Of a DNA stretch of 40,705 nt, positions 6,993-14,741 are shown piece by piece; the stretch's first letter is position 1, and each line of letters begins with the position of its first letter. A program made the translations under genes and the position numbers. The notes under the pieces are model-generated. The model made no database searches, was not told the DNA's origin, and saw nothing but the letters and a program-made list of their open reading frames with translations. Source of the DNA: Candidatus Sulfotelmatobacter sp. (GTDB lineage: Bacteria; Acidobacteriota; Terriglobia; Terriglobales; Acidobacteriaceae). The stretch covers positions 1-40,705 of the forward strand of contig JADGNQ010000036.1 in the NCBI GenBank assembly GCA_017883385.1, in the 5' to 3' direction.

Positions 6993-8285
6993 ATGAAAAC
7001 CAGATTGCTACGCACTTCACTGCTCGGATTGCTGGCTGTTGCGGCGGCTCAACTGGCCACCGCACAATCAGCAACTCCGGGAACTGTTCGCTACACCGTT
7101 ACCGACCTGGGCACGCTGGGAGGTCCCGGAACCAACAGCTCAGCCTTTGATAATAACAATGCAGGATGGGTCGCCGGCTCCGGCAACCTGACTCCCGATG
7201 GGCCGCAACACGCATTCGTTTGGTATGGCCGAGGTCCGTTGATCGATACTGGGACTCTGGGCGGACCCAACAGCGAGGCCGATGGCCCCAACCTTTGGGG
7301 ACAGGCGCCGGTTCTCTCGGAAACGGCCAAGCTCGATCCCAACGGGGAGGACTTCTGTAGTCTCGGCAATCACATGCAATGCCTCGGGGCGATATGGAAG
7401 AATCGAAAACTCACCGCGCTTCCAACTCTATCTGGAGGCGGTAACGCCGAAGTACTTGGCATCAACGATCTCGGCCAGATCGTCGGGTTTTCCGAGACGG
7501 GCGTCGCGGACTCCACTTGCAAATCTGCGATGCCGTCTCAATTGTTCCGCTACCAGGCCGCGATCTGGGAACCGAGCGGCAAGGTCCGGGAATTGCGTCC
7601 CCTTCACGGTGACACCGTGGGATTCGCCTTCGGCATCAACGACGAAGGCCAGGCCGTCGGCACTTCGGGTCTGTGCTCCAACACGGTGCTTCCCCTTCTC
7701 CAGCCGCACGGAGTACACGCCCTGCGGTGGGAAAGAGATGGAACGCCCCGTGACCTGGGCTCGCTCGCGGGAGGCGTTTCCAACATCGCCAACAGCATTA
7801 ACAATGCCGGACAGGTGGCTGGCACGTCGCAATTCACCGATGGCACCGTTCACTCCTTCTTCTGGACGAGAAACAAGGGTATGCGGGACCTGGGTACCTT
7901 GCCCGGGGCCATGTTGACGGTCGCGCCGTGCTGCAACACCCTGAATGATCGAGGCCAGGTGGTTGGCTTCTGGTTCGACAGCGACTTCAACCCAAGCGCG
8001 TTCCTCTGCCAAAACAATGTCATCACGGACCTCAACGATCTCATTCCCCAAAACTCGCCCTGGCAGCTACTCTTTGCCGAGGCGATCAACGACGCCGGAG
8101 AGATCGTCGGCCAGGGCTTGATCAATGGCGAACTGCACGCATTCCTCGCGACCCCAACGATCGGGAACGACGCTGGATCCGAGGTCGGAAGGCCGAAGGC
8201 CATCCTTACGGAGGTCGAGCGCCAACGGTTGCGGCAACAACTGCGTTCCAGCCGGCTGGGAGCATGGTTGGCTCGACCGAAATAA
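6993..8285 (+). CDS. HAF-repeat exported protein
   Basis: A 430-residue secreted protein. A Sec signal peptide (MKTRLLRTSLLGLLAVAAAQ, cleavage near ATAQ) is followed by at least six HAF-type repeats. Each has a strand of the form D-LGTLGG, then GINDLGQIVG or SINNAGQVAG, then a closing HAFVW/HSFFW. Examples are TVTDLGTLGGPGTNSSAF near residue 35, LGSLAGGVSNIANSINNAGQ near 255 and LGTLPGAMLTVAP near 300. The repeats likely build a beta-propeller or beta-helix; the family has no known enzymatic role. The last ~40 residues are charged, without a sorting signal I recognise. AAGGAG is placed ideally for the ATG. It probably shares a transcript with the 89-residue gene 62 bases upstream. Confidence 0.85.
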   Translation: MKTRLLRTSLLGLLAVAAAQLATAQSATPGTVRYTVTDLGTLGGPGTNSSAFDNNNAGWVAGSGNLTPDGPQHAFVWYGRGPLIDTGTLGGPNSEADGPNLWGQAPVLSETAKLDPNGEDFCSLGNHMQCLGAIWKNRKLTALPTLSGGGNAEVLGINDLGQIVGFSETGVADSTCKSAMPSQLFRYQAAIWEPSGKVRELRPLHGDTVGFAFGINDEGQAVGTSGLCSNTVLPLLQPHGVHALRWERDGTPRDLGSLAGGVSNIANSINNAGQVAGTSQFTDGTVHSFFWTRNKGMRDLGTLPGAMLTVAPCCNTLNDRGQVVGFWFDSDFNPSAFLCQNNVITDLNDLIPQNSPWQLLFAEAINDAGEIVGQGLINGELHAFLATPTIGNDAGSEVGRPKAILTEVERQRLRQQLRSSRLGAWLARPK

Positions 8286-8350
8286 CTGGCAAAGGGGATC
8301 GCAAGGTTCCCGGCTCGCCAAGGAGTCAAGGTCTATCGCCATGGGTGGGG

Positions 8351-8371
8351 GAGCAGGGAAGTTTCCTGCTC
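8351..8371. other. Hairpin in the pilT upstream gap
   Basis: GAGCAGG faces CCTGCTC (7 bp perfect, extendable by three weaker pairs) in the 233-base gap between the HAF gene and pilT. No T-run follows. The remainder of the gap (8372-8518) has a second weak fold around GTCATCTT / AAGGTGAC (8441-8460). It could end the HAF transcript or shape the pilT leader. Confidence 0.35.
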
Positions 8372-8518
8372 TCTCTTCGCTTCCCCCGCCCGCCGAACTT
8401 AAGGCTGTGTCCCGTCGCCAGACAGGGGCCATTACCTAGGTCATCTTGGGGAAGGTGACGAATCGGGCGATCATGGTAAAGAACCTCGTGCCAGAAAGCT
8501 TCGACGGGAAAACTCCGC

Positions 8519-9643
8519 ATGAATATTGATGACCTGCTTCGGATAGCGACGGAACGGCGAGCCAGCGACTTGCATTTGAAGGTGGGAAACTATCCTCACC
8601 TGCGCATTGACGGCGAACTAGTGCCGTTGACCGATCAGCCGCGCATCAGCGCCGAAGACATGCTGAACATGGCGTTCAGCATGATGTCGGCACGGCAGAA
8701 GCAAAAATTCAAAGAGACCACGGAGATCGATATGGCGTATGGCGTCGCCGGTCTGGGACGCTTCCGTGTGAACATATTTCAGCAACGCGGCAACGTGGGA
8801 TTGGTACTCCGCGTCATTCCGACGAAGATTCGCGCGCTGGACGAACTGTTTCTGCCCAAGGTGGTGGAACAGATCTGCGACATGCCTCGCGGGCTGGTGC
8901 TGGTGACCGGCGTGACCGGTTCCGGTAAGTCGACGACGCTGGCCGCCATGGTGGATCGCGTGAACTCGACACGCGCGGAACACATCATCACGATCGAAGA
9001 CCCTATCGAATTTCTGCATCGAGACAAGAAGGGCTACGTAAACCAGCGCGAGATTGGGGTGGACACGCCTGGGTTTGGCGCGGCGCTGCGCGCTTCTCTG
9101 CGTCAAGATCCGGACGTGATTCTGGTGGGCGAAATGCGAGACCTGGAAACGATTTCAACCGCGCTGCATGCGGCTGAAACCGGCCATATGGTGTTCTCGA
9201 CACTGCACACTTTGGACGCAGTCGAAACCGTGAACCGCATCATTTCGATTTTCCCGCCGCCGGAGCAGAAGCAGATTCGCATGCAATTGGCGGCTGTGCT
9301 GCGGGCCATCGTGAGTCAACGACTGGTACGGCGTTGCGACTCCGAAGGACGCGTTCCGGCAGTGGAAGTGATGATCAATACTGCTTACATTCGTGAGTGC
9401 GTGCTGGTGCCGGAAAAGACGCGTTCGATTCGCGACGCGATTGCAGCGGGCACATCGCAATACGGCATGCAGACCTTTGACCAGTCGCTGTGGGACCTGT
9501 TCCAGGCGGGTCTGGTCAACTATGAAACCGCGCTGGAAAACGCTTCCAACGCCGACGACTTCAAGCTGCGCATGCAGGGCATTGCGTCGACAGCGGACAT
9601 TTCGCGGCAGTCGATGCAGTCGGCGGGGTTTGGGGGACGGTAG
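8519..9643 (+). CDS. pilT: Type IV pilus retraction ATPase PilT
   Basis: A 374-residue cytoplasmic hexameric ATPase that powers pilus retraction and twitching motility. The motifs appear in order: Walker A GVTGSGKST (131-139), the Asp box TIEDPIEFLH (158-167), atypical Walker B ILVGEMRD (201-208), and the His box HAAETGHMVFSTLHT (217-231). The N-terminal PAS-like domain starts with SDLHLKVG. Length is close to the ~350 of E. coli/Pseudomonas PilT. No pilus assembly gene is adjacent, as is common for pilT in Acidobacteriota. The ribosome binding site is weak, but the N-terminus MNIDDLLRIA matches the family, so the start is reliable. PilU is the near alternative; the overall pattern fits PilT. 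Confidence 0.95.
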   Translation: MNIDDLLRIATERRASDLHLKVGNYPHLRIDGELVPLTDQPRISAEDMLNMAFSMMSARQKQKFKETTEIDMAYGVAGLGRFRVNIFQQRGNVGLVLRVIPTKIRALDELFLPKVVEQICDMPRGLVLVTGVTGSGKSTTLAAMVDRVNSTRAEHIITIEDPIEFLHRDKKGYVNQREIGVDTPGFGAALRASLRQDPDVILVGEMRDLETISTALHAAETGHMVFSTLHTLDAVETVNRIISIFPPPEQKQIRMQLAAVLRAIVSQRLVRRCDSEGRVPAVEVMINTAYIRECVLVPEKTRSIRDAIAAGTSQYGMQTFDQSLWDLFQAGLVNYETALENASNADDFKLRMQGIASTADISRQSMQSAGFGGR

Positions 9644-9665
9644 GATGCGGCTGGGTTTTCGGCCG

Positions 9666-9693
9666 TAGATGTTTTGGTCTTAGATGTTTGGTC
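9666..9693. repeat. Short direct repeat TAGATGTTT(T)GGTC
   Basis: TAGATGTTTTGGTC (9666-9679) is followed almost directly by TAGATGTTTGGTC (9681-9693). This is a two-unit direct repeat just after pilT. Confidence 0.6.
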
Positions 9694-9732
9694 CAGAGAT
9701 TTGCTTTTCTGTCTTTGCTTTGCCTCCATGAT

Positions 9733-9758
9733 GGGCGCGCGAGAGCGCGCCCTTTTTT
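9733..9758 (+). terminator. Terminator after pilT
   Basis: A perfect 8-bp stem GGGCGCGC / GCGCGCCC closed by a GAGA tetraloop and followed by six T. It lies 90 bases after the pilT stop. Confidence 0.92.
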
Positions 9759-9785
9759 CGTGCCTGCAAAATCAAGAAGGGCGGG

Positions 9786-9841
9786 AACCACGAAGGACAC
9801 CCTTCGACTCCGCTCAGGGCCGGCTCCGGTTCACGAAAGGG
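9786..9841. repeat. Composite fold-back repeat before recX
   Basis: AACCACGAAGGACAC (9786-9800), the start of the family seen at 36320 and 40540, runs directly into CCCTTCGACTCCGCTCAGGG, the core of the TTCGACT family. The fusion suggests one element inserted into another or a deletion between two. Confidence 0.55.
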
Positions 9842-9918
9842 AAATACGGGTTGCGTTCCCCCCACTTTTTCTTCTTTCTCTCGGCTTGCGGAACTGATTT
9901 GCGCTATCGTTAGCGTGT

Positions 9919-10458
9919 ATGGCGTTCTCCCGTCCAAAGAGAAGGACCTATTCCGAAGATGAGTTGTATGAGTATGCCGTGGGTGCGCTGGCGCGGCGCA
10001 TGAGGACTGTCGCGGAACTGAAGCGACTGATGCGGGCGCGCATTGAAGATGCCGATTCGGAGTATGGGCAGACGCTGGTGGAACTGGTGATCCGGCGACT
10101 GAAGGATCAGGGATATCTGAACGATTCGCAGTATGCGGCGTACTACTCTTCGCTGCGGCGGGACAATCTGAAGCTGGGGCGGATGCGCGTCATCACGGAA
10201 TTGAAGACGCGCGGGGTGCATGGCTCCGTAATCGAGAAGGCCGTGGAAGCCGCCTACGAAGGCGTGAGCGACGAAAAGCAGGCCCGCGAATATCTTCGCA
10301 AGAAGCGACTGCAAAAACCGAAAGACCAGAAGCAGGCGGCGCGAATTTTTCGTCAGCTGGCGCGGGCTGGCTTCGCGACGAAGACCATCTTCACGATCCT
10401 GAAAAAGTGGGATGTGGATGATGAAACCCTGAGTGCGCTGGAAAGCGAGACGGCGTGA
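9919..10458 (+). CDS. recX: RecX family regulator of RecA
   Basis: A 179-residue cytoplasmic protein built of three-helix RecX repeats. RecX binds the RecA filament and limits recombination. The typical opening is YSEDELYEYAVGALARRMRTVAELKRLM, followed by VIRRLKDQGYLNDSQYAAYYSSLR and then KLGRMRVITELKTRGV, the diagnostic central block. The C-terminal repeat (ARIFRQLARAGFATKTIFTIL) is also present. recX is often beside recA or alaS, and alaS lies 0.7 kb downstream here; recA is not in the window. The ATG at 9919 has no strong ribosome binding site, so the exact start is less certain. The gene ends without a visible hairpin. Confidence 0.92.
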   Translation: MAFSRPKRRTYSEDELYEYAVGALARRMRTVAELKRLMRARIEDADSEYGQTLVELVIRRLKDQGYLNDSQYAAYYSSLRRDNLKLGRMRVITELKTRGVHGSVIEKAVEAAYEGVSDEKQAREYLRKKRLQKPKDQKQAARIFRQLARAGFATKTIFTILKKWDVDDETLSALESETA

Positions 10459-10534
10459 GCCGGAGGGACTACGAGCCGCAAGAGAATCCAGGCGTCGGGA
10501 TTCCGCATCTCAAGAGAATAGGCGCGGCGCGGAT

Positions 10535-10563
10535 TTGCGTCGCATCGTCAGGTATTGCATACT
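10535..10563 (+). promoter_or_regulatory. Possible promoter of the lysine-rich protein gene
   Basis: TTGCGT (10535-10540) and CATACT (10558-10563) with a 17-base spacer, about 37 bases before the start codon. Each hexamer matches the consensus at about four of six positions. Confidence 0.4.
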
Positions 10564-10599
10564 CGGAGACAATCCCGGCTACAACTTGAGGAGGAATGT

Positions 10600-11055
10600 A
10601 TGAAAACGAAATGGGCCGCAGTTCTGATGGCTGCTTTATTGACCGCAGCACCGTTTGTTTATGGACAGGACACGACGAGCGCGGACAAGGATAAGTCCAC
10701 CGGCGCTGGAACGGCCGTAAAACACGCGGCCAAGACTACAGCGAAGGACACTGGGAAGGCCGCCGATAAGACGGCCGACGCAACCGGGAAAGCCGCGAAG
10801 AAAACTGGACACGCCACCAAGGGCGCCGCGAAGACGGTGGCGAAGGACACAAAGAAAGGTGCGAAGACGGCGACCAAGGACACGGAAAAGGGCGCCAAGA
10901 CTGTGGGGAAAGATACGGAAAAAGCGGCCGACAAGACGGGCGCGGGCACGGAGAAAGTCGCAAAGAAAACAGGTAGCGCCGTCAAGAAGGGCGCGAAAAC
11001 CACGGGCACCGAAGTGAAGAAGGGGACGGAGAAGACCGTCGATGCGGTGAAGTAG
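10600..11055 (+). CDS. Exported lysine-rich repeat protein (LEA/H1-like)
   Basis: A 151-residue protein with a Sec signal peptide (MKTKWAAVLMAALLTAAPFV, cleavage near VYGQ). The mature region consists almost only of Lys, Ala, Thr, Gly and Asp. It is arranged as loose 7-11-residue repeats of the kind AKDTKKGAKTATKDTEKGAK, GKAADKTADATGKAAKKTG and AVKKGAKTTGTEVKKG. The spacing resembles LEA group 3 11-mers and histone H1 tails, meaning disordered or amphipathic-helical and strongly basic. Export argues against a chromatin role; a periplasmic stress protectant or envelope-binding polycation is an inference. The start follows GAGGAGGAA, and a candidate promoter lies 40-65 bases upstream. No hydrophobic core is present, so a folded enzyme is excluded. 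Confidence 0.8.
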   Translation: MKTKWAAVLMAALLTAAPFVYGQDTTSADKDKSTGAGTAVKHAAKTTAKDTGKAADKTADATGKAAKKTGHATKGAAKTVAKDTKKGAKTATKDTEKGAKTVGKDTEKAADKTGAGTEKVAKKTGSAVKKGAKTTGTEVKKGTEKTVDAVK

Positions 11056-11071
11056 CAGGAAGACGTCAACC

Positions 11072-11131
11072 ACAGAGGACACAGGGGATACAGAGGGGGC
11101 AATGCTTCTCTGCGGTCTCTGTGTCCTTTGT
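11072..11131. repeat. ACAGAGGACACAG fold-back repeat
   Basis: ACAGAGGACACAG (11072-11084) faces CTGTGTCCTTTGT (11119-11131), 12 of 13 pairs, with a 34-base loop. A related sequence lies at 15918-15967. It fills the gap between the lysine-rich gene and alaS. Confidence 0.7.
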
Positions 11132-11189
11132 CTTTTGCGCGCGGCCACGGGCTGAGCAAAGTGTGGTTTTCATTTAGAATTGACCATTC

Positions 11190-14100
11190 ATGCCGACCGG
11201 TTCTGAGATTCGCCGCAAATTCCTGGACTTCTTTGTGCAGAAGGGGCACAAGGAAGTGCACTCGTCGTCGCTCGTCCCGGCTAATGACCCGACGCTGCTG
11301 TTCACCAATGCGGGGATGAATCAGTTCAAGGACGTTTTTCTTGGACTCGAGAAACGCGACTACTCTCGGGCTACGACTTCGCAGAAGTGCGTGCGCGCTG
11401 GGGGAAAGCATAACGATCTCGAAAATGTGGGATTCACCAACCGGCATCACACGTTTTTTGAGATGCTGGGGAATTTTTCGTTTGGGGATTACTTCAAGAA
11501 GGATGCGATTGCTTACGCGTGGGAGCTGATTACTTCGCCGGAGTGGTTTGGGATTGCGAAGGAGAAGTTGTATGTGACGATCTTCAAGGGCGAGGCAGGG
11601 GTTGATCGTGATGCCGAGGCTTATGACTTGTGGGCCGCACAGGGCGTTGCAAAAGATCGCATCTACGAGATGGGCCTGAAAGACAACTTCTGGCAAATGG
11701 GCGACACCGGGCCTTGCGGGCCGTGCAGCGAGATTCATTACGACATGGGCGTGGCGGCGTCGGATCAGGGGCACACGGACTGCGCGTTTGGCTGCGATTG
11801 CGGGCGGTATGTGGAGATTTGGAATCTGGTGTTCATGCAGTTTGACCGCGATGCTTCGGGCAAGCTGACGCCGTTGCCCAAGCCGTCGATTGATACGGGG
11901 ATGGGGCTGGAGCGGGTGGCGTCGGTGCTGCAGGGAGTGATTTCCAACTACGAAACAGATCTGTTCACGCCGCTAATTCGAAAGGCGGCGGAGTTGACGG
12001 GCGGCGGCAAAGCCGAGCTTCGCTCGGCCGGACAGCCGGGGGCGGCTGTCCCCACACAAGCAGGGGCAGTGGGAAGCAGCTATAAGGCTGCGGCTTCGTT
12101 GCGCGTGATTGCGGATCACTCGCGGGCAGCGACATTCCTGATTTCCGATGGCGTGCTGCCGGCGAATGAAGGGCGTGGGTATGTGCTGCGCAAGATCATC
12201 CGGCGCGCTATTACGCATGGACGGCTGCTGGGACAGACGAAGCCATTTCTGTATGAAACGGTCTTTGCGGTTCGCGATCTGATGCGGGATGGGTATCCGG
12301 AATTGAATGAGACGGCGGATCGAGTATCCAAGGCGGTGCGAGCAGAAGAGACGAGGTTCGCGCATACCCTCGATCTCGGCTTGAAGAAGCTAGAGGAAGC
12401 CTTCGAGACAGTTAACCAGATTCAACAGAATACTCGGCTGGCCTTGATTGATGACATCGCTCGCTCCAAGCCCGATGCGAATGCCACCGTGATGGAGGCG
12501 CTACGAAGGTCAGACAATATCCAGGATCCGGAGTCCTTCTGGAGGACCGTGGATCAGTTACTTGGGCCTCAGCTTGGTAAGGCGGCAAAGAATCGTTGGC
12601 AGGAACTCGGAACGAGTCCGACACTCCCCGGTGCAGAAGCTTTCAAGCTGTACGACACATTCGGCATGCCGTTGGACTTCATTCAAGACGCGGCGCGGGA
12701 TCAAGGAATTTCATTCGATCAGTCCGGCTTCGATGCCGCGATGGAGGAGCAGAAGTCGCGCGCGCGCGCTTCGTGGAAAGGTGCGGCTAAACAAACCGCG
12801 AATCCCGCATACCAGCAGCTTCCGAAATCAGAGTTTGAGGGTTACCGGCAGACTCGCTCTGATGGCTGCGAGGTGCTGGCGATTATTCACGACGGGAAGG
12901 GCGTGCGGGAGCTTCGTGCTGGCGAAGAGGGCGAGGTCATTCTTGATCACACGCCGTTCTACGCCGAATCCGGCGGGCAGGTTGGGGACCGCGGATGGCT
13001 TTATTCGGACGATCACAACACCGTGGTCGCCGAGGTGAAGGGGTGCTATTCCCCGATTCAGGGGGTGCGGGCGCATCAGGTCGTCGTGAAAGCGGGAACG
13101 TCAAGAATCCCACCCTCTTTCGCAAAGAACGCGAAAGAAGGGTGCGGCACCCCCGTGATTCGCGTGGGCGATCGCGTCGACGCCGTGGTTAACACCGACG
13201 TTCGGCTCGCTACCATGCGGAATCACACGGCTACGCACCTGCTGCATGCGGGGCTGCGCGAGGTGTTGGGGAAGCATGTGAAGCAGGCGGGGTCGCTGGT
13301 GGCGCCGGGGCATCTGCGGTTTGATTTTTCGCATTTCACTGCCGTGGAAGACGAAGAACTGCAGGATATTGAGGACATCATCAACAAGGAAGTGCTGCGC
13401 AACCGGAAGGTCGAGACCATTGCCGATGTGCCGATCGATGTGGCCGTCAACGAATACCACGCGATGGCGCTGTTTGGGGAGAAGTATGGAGACAAAGTTC
13501 GCGTGGTTAAGATCGGCGATTTCTCTACCGAGCTTTGCGGCGGGACACACACAGGTGCTACCGGTGAGATTGGGCTGATCAAGATTCTGAAGGAAGGCAG
13601 TGTGTCGTCTGGGGTGCGGCGCGTGGAGGCGGTGACGGGTGAGGGATCGCTGGCGCATTTCCGGGCAGATCACGAACTGGAGAACGTGGTGTCGAGTTTC
13701 GTGTCACCCACTTCTCGCGCAGGCGAAGATCCCCACTTCTCGCGCAAAGAACGCGCGAGAAATGGGGCACCCTCATCTGATTCACTGGCCGACAGTGGAC
13801 CTTCTTACTCTCCGGCGGCGGCGTTGAAAGCGGAACTCGACAAGAAGGATGCGGAGATCAAGCGGCTTACGCGGGAGCTGGACTCGGTGCGGATGAAGTC
13901 GGCTTCGTCTTCGACCGCGAACATCGGCGACCAGATCAAGGAAGTGAAGGGCGTGAAAGTTCTGGCGCATCGCGTGGACAATCTGGAGCGGGCGCAGCTG
14001 CGGACGCTGGTTGATCAATTGCGCGACAAGATTGGCTCAGGAGTTGTGATTCTGGGGTCGGCGTCGAATGGCAACGTTTCCCTGATTGTGGGGGTCACCA

Positions 14101-14273
14101 AAGACCTGACGGGGCGCGTGCAGGCGGGGAAGGTGATTGGTCCGGTGGCGCAGAAAGTTGGAGGCAAAGGTGGAGGGCGTCCTGACCTGGCAGAGGCCGG
14201 GGGCAAGGATGCTTCGGCCCTCGATGCCGCGCTGGACGAGGCTTATGGCGTGGTCGAGGGACTGCTCGCATGA
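11190..14273 (+). CDS. alaS: Alanyl-tRNA synthetase with inserted segments
   Basis: Charges tRNA-Ala with alanine and edits Ser/Gly mischarging in the cytoplasm. The catalytic core runs from [15 protein letters not shown] through [16 protein letters not shown] and KHNDLENVG. The editing domain has the zinc motif HTATH (679-683) and CGGTH (783-787), then a coiled coil and a C-Ala domain with [14 protein letters not shown]. At 1027 residues it exceeds the usual ~870-900. Extra pieces lie at about 272-299, 408-478, 637-655 and 836-873. The first, third and fourth are encoded by dispersed palindromic repeats inserted in frame (12028-12056, 13109-13150, 13714-13772). All key motifs are intact, so the enzyme is probably active. 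The stop overlaps the next start (ATGA). Confidence 0.97.
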   Translation: MPTGSEIRRKFLDFFVQKGHKEVHSSSLVPANDPTLLFTNAGMNQFKDVFLGLEKRDYSRATTSQKCVRAGGKHNDLENVGFTNRHHTFFEMLGNFSFGDYFKKDAIAYAWELITSPEWFGIAKEKLYVTIFKGEAGVDRDAEAYDLWAAQGVAKDRIYEMGLKDNFWQMGDTGPCGPCSEIHYDMGVAASDQGHTDCAFGCDCGRYVEIWNLVFMQFDRDASGKLTPLPKPSIDTGMGLERVASVLQGVISNYETDLFTPLIRKAAELTGGGKAELRSAGQPGAAVPTQAGAVGSSYKAAASLRVIADHSRAATFLISDGVLPANEGRGYVLRKIIRRAITHGRLLGQTKPFLYETVFAVRDLMRDGYPELNETADRVSKAVRAEETRFAHTLDLGLKKLEEAFETVNQIQQNTRLALIDDIARSKPDANATVMEALRRSDNIQDPESFWRTVDQLLGPQLGKAAKNRWQELGTSPTLPGAEAFKLYDTFGMPLDFIQDAARDQGISFDQSGFDAAMEEQKSRARASWKGAAKQTANPAYQQLPKSEFEGYRQTRSDGCEVLAIIHDGKGVRELRAGEEGEVILDHTPFYAESGGQVGDRGWLYSDDHNTVVAEVKGCYSPIQGVRAHQVVVKAGTSRIPPSFAKNAKEGCGTPVIRVGDRVDAVVNTDVRLATMRNHTATHLLHAGLREVLGKHVKQAGSLVAPGHLRFDFSHFTAVEDEELQDIEDIINKEVLRNRKVETIADVPIDVAVNEYHAMALFGEKYGDKVRVVKIGDFSTELCGGTHTGATGEIGLIKILKEGSVSSGVRRVEAVTGEGSLAHFRADHELENVVSSFVSPTSRAGEDPHFSRKERARNGAPSSDSLADSGPSYSPAAALKAELDKKDAEIKRLTRELDSVRMKSASSSTANIGDQIKEVKGVKVLAHRVDNLERAQLRTLVDQLRDKIGSGVVILGSASNGNVSLIVGVTKDLTGRVQAGKVIGPVAQKVGGKGGGRPDLAEAGGKDASALDAALDEAYGVVEGLLA
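12028..12056. repeat. GGACAGCC repeat inside alaS
   Basis: GGACAGCCGGGGGCGGCTGTCC-type hairpin followed by CCCACAC, nearly identical to the intergenic copy at 1094. Read in frame it adds [12 protein letters not shown] between the catalytic-core block and the conserved SLRVIADH block of AlaRS. Confidence 0.75.
13109..13150. repeat. AAAGAAC-loop hairpin inside alaS, copy 3
   Basis: Stem CTTTCGC (13117-13123) / GCGAAAG (13131-13137) with loop AAAGAAC (13124-13130), flanked by CCCACCCT and AAGGGTGCGGCAC. It is translated as SFAKNAKEG within AlaRS, between the beta-barrel and the editing domain. Confidence 0.85.
13714..13772. repeat. AAAGAAC-loop hairpin inside alaS, copy 4
   Basis: Stem TTCTCGCGC (13737-13745) / GCGCGAGAA (13753-13761) with loop AAAGAAC (13746-13752), flanked by CCCCAC and TGGGGCACCC. 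A truncated copy of the left arm (CACCCACTTCTCGCGC) directly precedes it. It is translated as [11 protein letters not shown], a different reading frame from copy 3. Confidence 0.85.
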
Positions 14274-14650
14274 CGTCCGGTGACTCTCTCGGCGAACGGT
14301 TGCGCTTCATCAAGCACAAGGGCCAAGCAATCTTCGTCATTGATTTCAGCCACTGTGCCGCGAAGGAAATGATGCTGCTGCTCGACCAGGTGCGCGCAGA
14401 TATTTCCCGCCATGCGCCCGGATCCGTGCTTACGCTCGCGGACTTTAGCGGAGCGGAGATCGACAAGAACGTGGCGACGCACATCAAGGAAGTGCTGACC
14501 CGCGATCGTCCTTATGTGAAGCGGTCGGCTTGGGTGGGAACGGAGAACCTGCCGCACGTTTTTTACGAGAACTTCAAGAGTTTTTCGCAGCGCGATTTTC
14601 CTACGTTCAAGACGCGGGAAGAGGCGATGGACTGGCTGGTGGGGGAGTAG
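14270..14650 (+). CDS. SpoIIAA/STAS-like protein coupled to alaS
   Basis: A 126-residue cytoplasmic protein. Its start codon overlaps the alaS stop by four bases (ATGA), so its translation is probably coupled to AlaRS. The pattern of alternating strands and helices fits the STAS/SpoIIAA-like fold: [21 protein letters not shown], then [24 protein letters not shown], then [19 protein letters not shown]. Similar short proteins are annotated only as STAS-like and have no known partner. The anti-sigma-antagonist serine motif (DxSxxxxxDSSG) is not conserved, so a phosphorylation switch of the SpoIIAA kind is not supported. A tandem repeat starts immediately after the stop. The protein is likely real; its role is unknown. 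Confidence 0.75.
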   Translation: MTSGDSLGERLRFIKHKGQAIFVIDFSHCAAKEMMLLLDQVRADISRHAPGSVLTLADFSGAEIDKNVATHIKEVLTRDRPYVKRSAWVGTENLPHVFYENFKSFSQRDFPTFKTREEAMDWLVGE

Positions 14651-14741
14651 TTCTCAGTTCTCAGTTCTCAGTTCTCAGTTCTCAGTTCTCAGTTCTCAGC
14701 TTCCAGTTCTCAACTTCCAGTTCTCAACTTCCAGTTCTCAA
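14651..14741. repeat. Tandem repeats TTCTCAG x7 and a 14-mer x3
   Basis: Seven exact copies of TTCTCAG occupy 14651-14699. Three exact copies of CTTCCAGTTCTCAA follow at 14700-14741. The array begins directly after the STAS-like stop codon, and its last unit contains the stop codon of the Rieske gene on the other strand (14738-14740). Unit lengths of 7 and 14 suggest slippage-driven growth. Confidence 0.95.

Noticed and set aside
8286-8518. c-di-GMP (GEMM) riboswitch before pilT
   Set aside because: GGCAAA and GATCGCAAGG occur, but the spacing and the tetraloop/receptor pattern of the consensus do not fit.
14651-14741. Possible CRISPR array
   Set aside because: The units are 7 and 14 bases in direct tandem without spacers, so it is a simple tandem repeat.
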